A DNA stretch of 64,000 nt from Phorcus lineatus. Taxonomy: Eukaryota; Mollusca; Gastropoda; Trochida; Trochidae. The position numbers were made by a program, and so were the translations under genes. The stretch spans positions 41,104,054 through 41,168,053 of the forward strand of contig OV121094.1 in the NCBI GenBank assembly GCA_921293015.1, given 5' to 3'. The notes below the pieces were generated by a model, which saw only the letters and a list, made by a program, of their open reading frames with translations, had not been told where the DNA came from and ran no database searches. Below, in pieces: positions 1-9,700 of this stretch; position 1 is the first letter of the stretch, and each line of letters opens with the position of its first letter.

Positions 1-1100
1 TACATGTATTATATATGGAATTGTAGACAATTTATTCTTCTTTATGATGATAAAAGATTGTTAGAAAATGTCACCCTGTTCAAAAGATATACGCCGCGAA
101 AGATGGTTGGGGGTACCCCGAGGATGCTCCGACATAACGGGATTTTTAGCCAGAACTAATTCTCCCTTGGGCAGTCTGGCATCGGTACGCTAATTAGTAC
201 CGTTATACCCCCGGGGCACCCCCGAGGCACCAGCATGCGAGTGCCAGTGTTCTAAGCAACAGCGTTGCTTCCTGCTGTACCGATCCTCTCGGCGCGTGCA
301 GTCACACGCGGGCGAACATTCCGAGATAATAAAATCAATCATTCTATACGCACGCCGCATCGTTATTTCTTGCTGCGCATGTACAAATTATACATGGAAA
401 TAAAGATAAATCTTTCGTCCTTACGACTGTGAAAAAATAATGAAAAGGTGCCAACTGGTTCAAAAGATATGAAAAACGAAAGAGTGATACCCTCAACTAC
501 TTGAAAACAAATTTTGATAAGCGTTCTATTTGCGACACCAGTCGCATCATTGACCGCATCGTTATTATGGACTGCGCATATGCATATTATACATGGAATT
601 AAAGACAATTCTATTCCCTTGAAATAGGTGAAAAAAATATAAAAAAGTATAAAATAGTTCGGGAGATATGAACCGCTAAAGAGCGACACCCTCAACTACT
701 TGAAAATAGATTTTGACAATCGTTTTATTTGCGACATTTGTCGCTGCACTCGCCACACCATTTTTATTAATTGCGCACATGCATATTATACACGGAATTA
801 AAGATCATTCTTTCCGCGTGAGAAAGGTGGAAAAAAAATTAAAAAGTGCCAAATAGTTCGGGAGATATGAACCGTTAAAGAGGGGTACCCTCAGACATTT
901 GGGGAAAAAAATTGATAATTGCGACATTTTTCGCATTATTTGCCGCTTCTTTATTATGTGTTGCGCACATACACATTTCAAAATGAATCAAAGCCAGTTC
1001 TTTTCCCTTTACGATGATGTAAAAAGTATGAAGTTTCGCCACCCGATTCTAAGAATACAAATTGCGAAAGATCGGGGTAGATTCGTGATGCGGCTCGTAT
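1..1100. repeat. Tandem ~190-200 bp repeat array, left flank of transposase
   Basis: A recurring unit contains a GCGCAT-rich stretch, a variant of TACATGGAATTAAAGACAATT, a pyrimidine run, a GATGATGTAAAAAGTG-like block and GTTCAAAAGATATGAA. The anchor block recurs at about 11, 390, 589, 788 and 978, giving a spacing of 190-200 bp. The first interval is roughly doubled by a GC-rich segment at about 100-340, which includes the inverted pair CGGTAC/GTACCG near 195-215. Copies are diverged at many positions. No coding sequence is supported here. Confidence 0.8.
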
Positions 1101-1273
1101 CGAACGTCCAGTGACAGCTCACATTGACTTTCTCTGTCTCTTTTACGACTTAAAAAAAAGATTATTTTATTGACAATCAGTATTTTATATTACTCATTCA
1201 CCTTATTGATGTGAAGAATAAACTTTATAAGGAGAGTAACGCTCATCCACACTTCTGCTTCTTTCTTCTTTCT

Positions 1274-3268
1274 TCAATCTTCTTGATTATCCCCCTCATT
1301 TTCCTTCTCTGACATCAAACTGATATAAGCTTTAGTGCAATCTTGTGACGTGTGATAAATTCTGAAACATGGTGCTGCACATAGAGCCACATTACACTCG
1401 CTACATTCGTAAGAAGATTCTTTGCCTACCCTTTTCTTCTTTCGAACTGGCTCATTGCTTTCTTCCACTGCCCTTCGAAAGAGTTCTCTTTTCGCTTTGG
1501 AGCAAACAACACACATACGGGAAAGCCTCTTCTTCTTTCCAACAGGCTGAATCTTTGATGGAAAGTGTCGACCATGAAGACGTAACACACTTTCGTCGCT
1601 TGTGCTTGGCCTGCCACGAGGACGTCTACGCAGGGAAGGTACTTTTTCCGTGTCTGCGAAGGTGATCATATGCTGCACTATATCTTTTCTGAATTGACGG
1701 CTTGTTTTCAAGGTTTTGTCTTTTGAGAATTCTTTATAGAGAATGTAAGAGTTCAACATGGCAACGTTTAACACATGAAACCACACTCGCTTCCACCATT
1801 TAAGAGTTTTCATTTTGAACGGGGTGTACGACAGCATCTGGTCGGCCCGATCCACACCTCCCATATATTTGTTGTACTCGTGCACAATACTTGGTCTTGT
1901 ATTTGCTTCCCCAGTCACTCGGTTCTTCTTCCCTGTCTCTACAATTTCAGTGTCTTCTACGGTTGACATGAGCAGCACTGACTTCCTGTCCTCATACCTC
2001 ACAACGAGTAGGTCTTGATTGTGATAGATCATCATATCCCCTTTCTTCTGTTTTTTCTGTGCCTTCTTTAGCTTTTCAGGAATGCCTTTGCGATTGCCTC
2101 TCAACGTCCCAGTTGCACCAGTTCCCATTTCCCACAAGTTTATATACAATGCCACAGAGGAATAGAAATTGTCCATGAACACATGATATCCTTTCCCAGC
2201 ATAATCCTTCACCAAGTCCATGACGAGATCATACGTTTTCCCACCGACAGAAACAGATTCATTTGTTTTTCCAGTGTAGAGTTCAAACTTGCAAACATAA
2301 CCATTGGTTGAGTCACACAGCATGTAGGCCTTTATCCCATACTTCTTCGGCTTGTCGGGATTGTATACTTTGAAACTCAGATGGCCTTTCCAAGGCACCA
2401 ACCCTTCGTCAACACAAATAGTTTGATGCGGCTTGTAAATTCTGGAAAAACGATGCACGATGCGCTTGTACAAATAGCCAAGTTTATTGATTGGTGAAAA
2501 CTGGGGTGTGTTTCGTCCCGGCATTTGGTTATTATCATTCAAATGTAGGTACGTTAGTAATAACCAGAACCTATCACGAGGCATACATTTGGCAAAGAAA
2601 GGCGTCGACGTCACATCACTCGATGACCAATACTCAGAAAAGTTTCTCTGTACAACCAAAGACATTGCTATAGTCATTGCTACGAATACTTTCATTTCTT
2701 CAGCATTCGTATCATACCATTGCCTCAACCTTGAACAGGGCTTTAGAACCGTATCGTCAACCTGTTGGTGGAAGTATCTGTTGGTTTCTGCTGCCATTGA
2801 TCCATAATCATCTTCATGAAAAAACAACCCGAAATAGTCTACAGGTTGCGGGTTATCAGGCAATTCTATGAAGCGTCCTAATCCTGTGTTGCCAGTAAAT
2901 TGGAGATCAACACGTCCACGTGGCCTCGGACCCTCTGTCCAGCGTTCCATAAAGTTGTCACGGTCATCAAAATGTGTGTCCATTTCATTATATTGCTCAT
3001 CAAAGCCACTGAACTCTTCTTCTGTGGGAGTACCAGTCGTAGCAGTTTCACCCGTAGCTGCTAATATGTGTCTTGCAATGTTTCTTATTTCTACATCACT
3101 ATCAATGTCACTTTCACCATCACTGTCACTGTCACTATCACTATCACTCTCATCAGTTGATTCCATATCAGAAGCTTCATCGGCATGGACCTCGTTGATG
3201 AAGTCGTCGTCGCTAGACATTGACGGACCTTCCCAACTCCTGGTTCGCGGCCTCCTGGCCTTAGGCAT
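1274..3268 (-). CDS. PiggyBac transposase (PGBD-like), apparently intact
   Basis: A single 664-codon open frame. PiggyBac transposases excise and insert DNA at TTAA sites through an RNase H-like DDD catalytic core. What is visible: an acidic, Ser/Asp-rich N-terminus (about residues 18-60, containing an SDSDSD run); a DDE_Tnp_1_7-type core with the three expected Asp blocks at YMLCDSTNGY (D319), VFMDNFYSS (D366) and MGGVDRADQM (D473); the conserved KWWKRVWFHVLNVAMLNSY segment after the third Asp; and a Cys/His-rich C-terminal finger (CVVC near 587, ECSEC near 622, then C-APC and H). The start is the first ATG, MPKARR. The length is similar to or slightly above typical family members. No stop or frameshift is present, so the copy may be recent. 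Only transposition activity is unproven. Confidence 0.96.
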   Translation of the reverse strand: MPKARRPRTRSWEGPSMSSDDDFINEVHADEASDMESTDESDSDSDSDSDGESDIDSDVEIRNIARHILAATGETATTGTPTEEEFSGFDEQYNEMDTHFDDRDNFMERWTEGPRPRGRVDLQFTGNTGLGRFIELPDNPQPVDYFGLFFHEDDYGSMAAETNRYFHQQVDDTVLKPCSRLRQWYDTNAEEMKVFVAMTIAMSLVVQRNFSEYWSSSDVTSTPFFAKCMPRDRFWLLLTYLHLNDNNQMPGRNTPQFSPINKLGYLYKRIVHRFSRIYKPHQTICVDEGLVPWKGHLSFKVYNPDKPKKYGIKAYMLCDSTNGYVCKFELYTGKTNESVSVGGKTYDLVMDLVKDYAGKGYHVFMDNFYSSVALYINLWEMGTGATGTLRGNRKGIPEKLKKAQKKQKKGDMMIYHNQDLLVVRYEDRKSVLLMSTVEDTEIVETGKKNRVTGEANTRPSIVHEYNKYMGGVDRADQMLSYTPFKMKTLKWWKRVWFHVLNVAMLNSYILYKEFSKDKTLKTSRQFRKDIVQHMITFADTEKVPSLRRRPRGRPSTSDESVLRLHGRHFPSKIQPVGKKKRLSRMCVVCSKAKRELFRRAVEESNEPVRKKKRVGKESSYECSECNVALCAAPCFRIYHTSQDCTKAYISLMSEKENEGDNQED

Positions 3269-3941
3269 CTTTCACATCAATCTGTAAATGATTGAAAATA
3301 ATTTAGGCACACGCAAGATATAATAACATCAACACATGACCTGTTGTACAGAGAAATTCAATGTGAGCTTCATGGACGTTCAATTGTCACATTTTGTAAG
3401 TGTTTGAAACAAAAATTCACAATCCCGCCGAAGGTGCCGATGGCACCGACGGCCGCCGACGTTGTATCAACATTATCAACCCTGATGCCGCCTTCTGACT
3501 CCTATGCAACGAGCCGGCGAGTCGCGAACAACTGCCTTCTACGTCAGGAAAGTTCTGATTGTCAGTTGTGGATTACAAAAGTTTTTCAACTCTTGACTTC
3601 TCTTCCGAGAATGATAGGTTCCACGGGCCTATCTGTCGGGACGGCCGTAGTCAACGAGCACCCGGCCCCTTGTCTTTATTTCACTCGAAGGAACTCATGC
3701 CATCCCGACATATATAGCAAACTATTTAATACATTGGAATGCTACCAAACTTTTTTTTCAAAAATGAGTTTCCTCGACCAACACAAATTTGGCAGAGAAA
3801 AACACATACCTGCTGGCGGTGCCCGACGAAAGTCCGCTGAAATTTTTTTTCTCGAACATGAACATTTTCGTTGGACACATTTTCTTATGACCTGATGGCG
3901 GTGCCCGGCGAAAGATCCCCGACATATTTTGTCTCGTTTGT
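3269..3941. other. Non-coding interior of the piggyBac element
   Basis: Upstream (promoter-side) region of the minus-strand transposase. It includes a short GC-rich patch near 3425-3540. A block reading GGCGGTGCCCGACGAAAG at about 3816 recurs as GGCGGTGCCCGGCGAAAG near 3897, an ~80-bp spaced pair. A 183-codon plus-strand frame here has no recognisable similarity or domain and I do not call it a gene. No promoter motif was identified with confidence. Confidence 0.4.
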
Positions 3942-4560
3942 ACATGTACATTTTATATATCACTTTGTAGACAATTTATTCCTCTTGATAATGATATAAA
4001 TGGTTTTGAAATGTGTCATTTGTACACGGGGATATGAAGTGCCAAAGTTTCCCTATTTCCGTCACTAACGGAATTGCGAAGTGCGAAAGTTGTTCTTTTT
4101 ACGGCACTTGTTGAGTCTTTATTTATTTGCGCGCATAATAATTGATATAGGGAATTAAAGCCAATTCATTTGTCTTTATAGTGATGTAAAATTCAACAAA
4201 ATCTTTTTCACGGTGTAAAAGAAATTCATTGTGAAAGAAAGGCACATGAAAATCGCGCTTCAGATCACATAAGAAAGTCGGCAAAATTACCTTTTTGTGC
4301 GGCGCTTGCTGTATCTTTATGAATTGTTGCGCATGTACACATTTTACATGGGATTAAAGACAATCTTTTTCTCTATCTTGTGATATAAAAAATGTCAAAA
4401 TATGTAGAGCACATCATGAGAAAATTGGTGTGACAAAACAGTGTAAAACTAAAAATATATAAAAATCACCTTTTTTGCGGCACATGCGGTATCTTTATTT
4501 CACGAGGCGCACATATGTTTTTTACATCGAATTAAAGAGATTTTTTTTCTCTTTCAAATG
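3942..4560. repeat. Tandem ~190 bp repeat array, right flank of transposase
   Basis: The same unit as at 1-1100 and in the same orientation. Anchor blocks resembling GGAATTAAAGACAATT occur at about 3954, 4144, 4344 and 4522 (spacing 178-200 bp), each followed by a TTTATGATGATATAAA-like stretch and preceded by GCGCAT-rich sequence. The matching orientation and phase on both sides of the transposase indicate that the transposase lies inside the array, or that the array is part of the element. Confidence 0.75.
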
Positions 4561-5058
4561 ATCCCACCTATATTGAAATCTGCCCAAGGGTTCAGAACAT
4601 AGGGCGTGCGATAGGAAGGCGTGCATAGGGTCAAAATGCACGCGTCTCAGTAAACGATAGCATGCGCGGGTCGGTAAGCTCGTGCGAGAGGGTAGAAAGT
4701 GCCCACAGGCTATTAGCACGTACGGCGGGGAGTGGGGGAAAATTGAGTGATTTTAAAGCTTATTATCGGTACGATAAACGTTATCAATTGTTGCATAATT
4801 TTCGGAACATGTACGCGCATTATTTAGAACACCAACGAAACAAAATTCGGTAGCTTAGCGACACACGGACGGAAAGTACTAGCGTTAAACTGACACTACT
4901 GCCGTGCAACAATTGCCCGTCCTTCGCTGCTGTGCACCTCGGCGTTAATGAGCTAGCGTGAGAAAAATAGAGTTTCGATGTCGCATCTCGCCCAGAGGAC
5001 ATGCGGTCAAAGCAAATTTCAACCCGGACAGGCCCGGGACCCGCATCTTAAGGGTTAA

Positions 5059-6719
5059 GTTTGTTAAGAATGTTTTTAAGTTTTCAATCACAGAACTCCA
5101 GATAAACTTACATCAAGTGGGTATTCTTGAACTTAAAGTTGAAATTCATATTTTCGATGCCCACCGTGTTTTACACAAGTGTATTTGTTGCCTCTTTCCA
5201 AAGTGTATGAGATCACATGATACATCTGGTAATTAAAAAAAAGAAACAAATAAGACATTGCTATAGTTATATAGTTATCATTTGGACTGTCAATGTCACT
5301 GTGGTATGAAGTGAGTAAAGTTTGTAGACACTAATTTGCAGCTAAACATGACTACAATATGCAAACCTTTAAAATATTGGCGTAAATGCTTAGGTATATT
5401 GCATATTTTCTACACTTGGATTTAATATGAAAGCATACAATCGGGTAATGACAGCGTATTTAAATTAGATAGGCAACATATCTGGAGCTCTGGCAATATC
5501 TAATGAGATTTTGTTAATTTCATTCAAGAGAAAGTTCTGTCAGGTTTGCAATGAATGCCGTTTTGTTTTGTTATAACTTGCATTACTTTGCATAACTTTG
5601 CATAACTTGATATAATGAAAAGATATGTGTTATAATAATAATATTGCAAATTATTAACTCAGAATATCGTGAAATTCACAAATGATAAATCCATAGACTG
5701 TTGAGACATGCCTTGCCTTTCTATGCACCAGTGTGGAATTCCAGACTTGCTGGGCCTTTGAATGTCTGCACTTTTGATCATGTTTAAGGGGAAATTTTAA
5801 AATCTAAAAAAATTGATTAGTTACATTTTTCAACTGGATTTTGAAAAAGTAATGTAAAATATTAGATATGCAAATACAGAATTTTCCCTTTGAAGTTTGA
5901 TTCCATTAAAGATATTAATTTCTATGGGTTATTTTACAGAGCATGCTGGTTGGTAATGCATTGCATTTGATCATTTCTATCATCTGCAAAAATGTCGTAA
6001 TCCTTTAATTTCCTTATATATCTTTTATATGTGTACAAAGAAAGTATTTCATATCCATCTGTATCATTTGATGCTTCATTCACCATGTTTACACAGGAGC
6101 AAACAACAATCCTTTAAATGCTGTTACTTTGGTGACAAAGCAATACATTTATAACTCAAGTAAAACTAAAAAAGGTTTATCTTTCAAAGCTCTTCAACAC
6201 GAAATCATTAAATATTATCAAACTACAAGGACAATAGCATTCTCAAACTGCAACTATGCCAATTTCTACACATTCTGGTCAACTTTTCACAACCTTTTCA
6301 ACATATGATCGTGTAAACATGTGGAATTATAATATAACTGTTACAAATGTAATACATAATACATTGGTTGTAAACACATTGTAAACAATTTGGGGAAATT
6401 AAAAGGAAAAAAAAAAAATGTTCACACAAGGATAACCAACCTTCTTTCAATAGATCACATGAATAATTCTGTAATAAACTATCTTTCATTTTGTTAAATA
6501 TGATGTATGATTTAATTAATATGTCATTTTGATATTGGAAAATTTTAGCTGCGGTATTAGTTCAATCTGTATCTTGTCTCTTCATTAATCGTCTGCTTTT
6601 AATGACGGTATATTGAAAATGTGGTTTGTTATTGAGACAGAATTTTGATAACTCATTTTGTTAAGATTTTCAAGTTAATGGAATAGGAAGTTTTTAGCTC
6701 TAAACATTTATTGTTTTCA
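5059..6719. other. AT-rich DNA upstream of LIG3; no gene seen
   Basis: No exon, RNA gene or clear repeat is supported. It probably contains the LIG3 promoter and at least one 5' untranslated exon, because the first coding exon is preceded by a splice-acceptor-like TTGTTTTCAG ending at 6720. I could not locate that upstream exon or a TATA/initiator arrangement with confidence. Confidence 0.4.
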
Positions 6720-6730
6720 GGTCCTCTTTA

Positions 6731-9700
6731 ATGAGAAGGTGTGTGCTGGGATTATATCATCTGTGTAAAAGTCCTCAATTTAGCTTGTGTAAGAAACCAC
6801 CACTTCAATTTCCAATCTATAAATCTTCACAACAAAATCTCCTACCATCTTGCTTTCTCTATCAACATTCCAAATTCTCATCTATGGCTGACAATAAATT
6901 TATTGTGGGCTATGCTAAACTTGGAACCTCAAGCTGCAAGAAATGCAAACAAAAAATCGCCAAAGGAGCTCTGCGCATTGGAAAAGTAGTGTCCAACCCG
7001 TTCAGTGATGAAGGCGGCGATATGAAACAGTGGCATCACCCAGCATGTATCTTTGAGACCTTCGTCCGCGCCAGGGCTACCACTAAAAAGATTGAAGACC
7101 CTGATGACGTTGAAGGTTTTGATGATCTTCAGCAGGAAGATAAAGATGTCATACAGAAACTCATTGACGGTGGGTATATTTCTTTGTTCTATCTCTTAAC
7201 ATGCAATAAAAATATTAAAATGTTTTATGGAAAATTATTTTTTAAACATTGTCTTATGAAGTCTAAATAGGCATTTTCAGAAGAAATTGGAAAAAGAAAG
7301 ATTCGCTGATTGACGTTAGATAAACAAGTTTATGTAGAATTTCTCTTACCTGAGGAAGTTTTATCATATTATTATGTTTTATTACCAGAATATTTGGCAA
7401 AGGCTGGTTCCAAAGCCAAACCCAAGACTCCGAAAAAGAAAGTTCAAGGTACACTGCCATTTTCTCCGCCAAAGGTGAAGAAAGAAGTGGATGAATCAGG
7501 TACACTTTGATTATAACTATAATATGTAAGTTTTCAACAAAAACAAATTAATAGAAAATGATAAGTAATAAAAGATTAACTTTATTTTTAAAGATTGCAA
7601 AAAATCAAATCAAATTACTATCATCGTAATGAAAGAAGAATCAGTTATCATTATTACTGATTTAAAGATTCATTATAAGTTTACCTGTTGTTAGATCAAG
7701 TTTCTTTTGTGTATTCTCAACAGGTGAAACATTGCAATACCAAAGCTTAAGTAGCTTGTGTAGCAAAGAAGTATCTTTCTTATATGTTTGAGAAATGATC
7801 GCTCAATTGTGAGATCTCTCGGGAACCTTGGCCCTAGAGAATGGTTTAACATGCACATTTCAAATTACGATATATGTGTTACATCATCTAAATATTATGA
7901 CATTTTGACACAACCTCGGTTGAAATTCAATGAAGAGTTGAGTTGTAGTATATTGGCGACCATTATTGACTAAATGCAGTCAGTGTGCAGGTTTCAACTA
8001 CAACAGATAACCTCACTTGTGTTGCTTGATTTATTTGGCAAATTACTAGCCAGGACGATATCAGTGCAACAATTTTCAAATGTGCAATATCACCTCACCA
8101 TAATATTATATGTAACTCAGGATATAACATGCTAATATTCAACAAAGTGCTAGGCTAAGGGCCCCTGTAAAGTTATAAAACATTACTTGTGCTATTCAAA
8201 GGTTGTAAATAGTAAATCTTTCTTCATTTAGGCCCATCAACAGATGCTGACACCAACGGAAGTGCCCCTCCGAAGTCGACAGACCCGGACACAGAGAAGG
8301 ACAACTCCTTCCGACAGTTCCGACGTCTGTGTGCAGACATTGCAGAAGAGAATAGCTACACTGGGAAAACTCAGCTTGTGTCTAATTATCTGAGGAAGGG
8401 GAACAGTGGAGGTTAGTGTTGTGTTGTCCTGACATGTAAACATTATATGCATCGTTGTGCTTCTGTCTGTGCTGCTCCTACAACTATCCTGATATCCTTC
8501 GGACCAGAAGCCTCATATTGCTCACAGCTGGTTATTCTACGTTTTATATAGCCTGCAATTTATCAACCAATGAAAACTAAATATATTTTTTTAACTCTAT
8601 GCACCTAGTGAGGATTCTCATGTAAATGGTATAGAATTCTTCTTGTGAGCTTAGCAGCAAGAATGCACAGCCTACTTCTGGCAGTCCTTGAATGTTAATT
8701 ATTTCAGTAATTGTGCCACATTATTTTTCAAACCTGTAGTCACTAGCGCTCATATGAGCTCATCCAGGTGGTGCTTCTATCGATTGATTCGAAACATTTC
8801 ATTGGTTGGTTATATATAGCAATACTGGGCTTTTGGCGTGAGGATATCGGAGTATTTATGGCAACTATGCTGATACAATTATGCTGATGTAGCTAGGTGA
8901 TTTCTGATTAATTGTTTGATATGAAGGAATCAATTTACTTTTGTTTCATTCACCAGCAGTTTTGTTGTATTGATGACAGCTGATTACTGATCACTTTGTT
9001 GCTACTCACAGTCAGGCTAATGATAATAATAATAGCATTTGTAGAACGCAGTCTTCACATCATACAGGTATGTTCAAAACCCATATGCTGATCATCATAC
9101 CCTGAGTTAAGATTTGAAAAAATGATAAAATATCTTTGTAACAACATTATCTATATTTTAGTTATTCACAAGTTTAAAATTTTTTGCAGCTGGGTTCAAG
9201 GGGGACGTGTACCTTCTCATTAAACTGTTGATACCTGGATTTGTGAAAAGAGTTTACAACCTCAACAATAAACAGCTCGTCAAGCTATTTAGCCAGGTAA
9301 TGAAAATACATTTTATTCAAATATTATCTCAAGATTGCTGAGAATACCAAATATAAATAATATCATTGATATTATGATGTGGTCAATTTGCGATATGAAT
9401 TTTGGAGGAGAGAAAGTTTTTGTGTACCAGTTAGAGAATGAGGGTTATGAACAATATCTTGAATATTCTAATTTGTATATACAATCAAATTCTGGTGTGA
9501 ATATATCTAAGAAAGATCAAATTTTCTATCTGTGTGTATGTATTGATATTACCTTCAACATATTTTGAAACTGTTACAGATTTTTGCGACAAGTCAAAAA
9601 GCGATGGTTGAGGACCTTGATCAGGTAAATAATTCTACCATGTTTTATAATTCACATTTAGGAGAGATAATGAGTCTTGTCCCCAGATAAGCCTTCTTTT

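Larger units (their letters stand above)
1..5054 (-). mobile_element. Large piggyBac-type DNA transposon, left end outside window
   Basis: The core is the intact transposase at 1274-3268. The right boundary is proposed at 5054: GGG followed by TTAA (5055-5058), read from the minus strand as TTAA then CCCTTAAGATGCGGGTC. TTAA targets and termini starting with CCC are typical of the piggyBac superfamily. The last ~450 bp (4600-5054) are clearly more GC-rich than the flanking host DNA, as is 100-340 on the left. No matching left terminus occurs before the transposase, so the element probably starts before the window. Tandem ~190-bp repeats lie on both sides of the transposase. An alternative is a small piggyBac inserted into an unrelated satellite, but TTAA sites near 1147 and 3724 lack CCC/GGG ends. 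The boundary is inference; the family assignment is firm. Confidence 0.65.

Noticed and set aside
899-1114. Open frame in the left tandem array
   Set aside because: Overlaps one repeat unit. The other units do not keep the frame.
1369-3287. Several plus-strand frames opposite the transposase
   Set aside because: Antisense shadows of a strong coding frame. The Ser/Leu run reflects the acidic repeat on the other strand.
3344-3895. 183-codon plus-strand open frame beside the transposase
   Set aside because: No recognisable domain, unusual composition, and it lies in non-coding piggyBac interior. Most likely chance.
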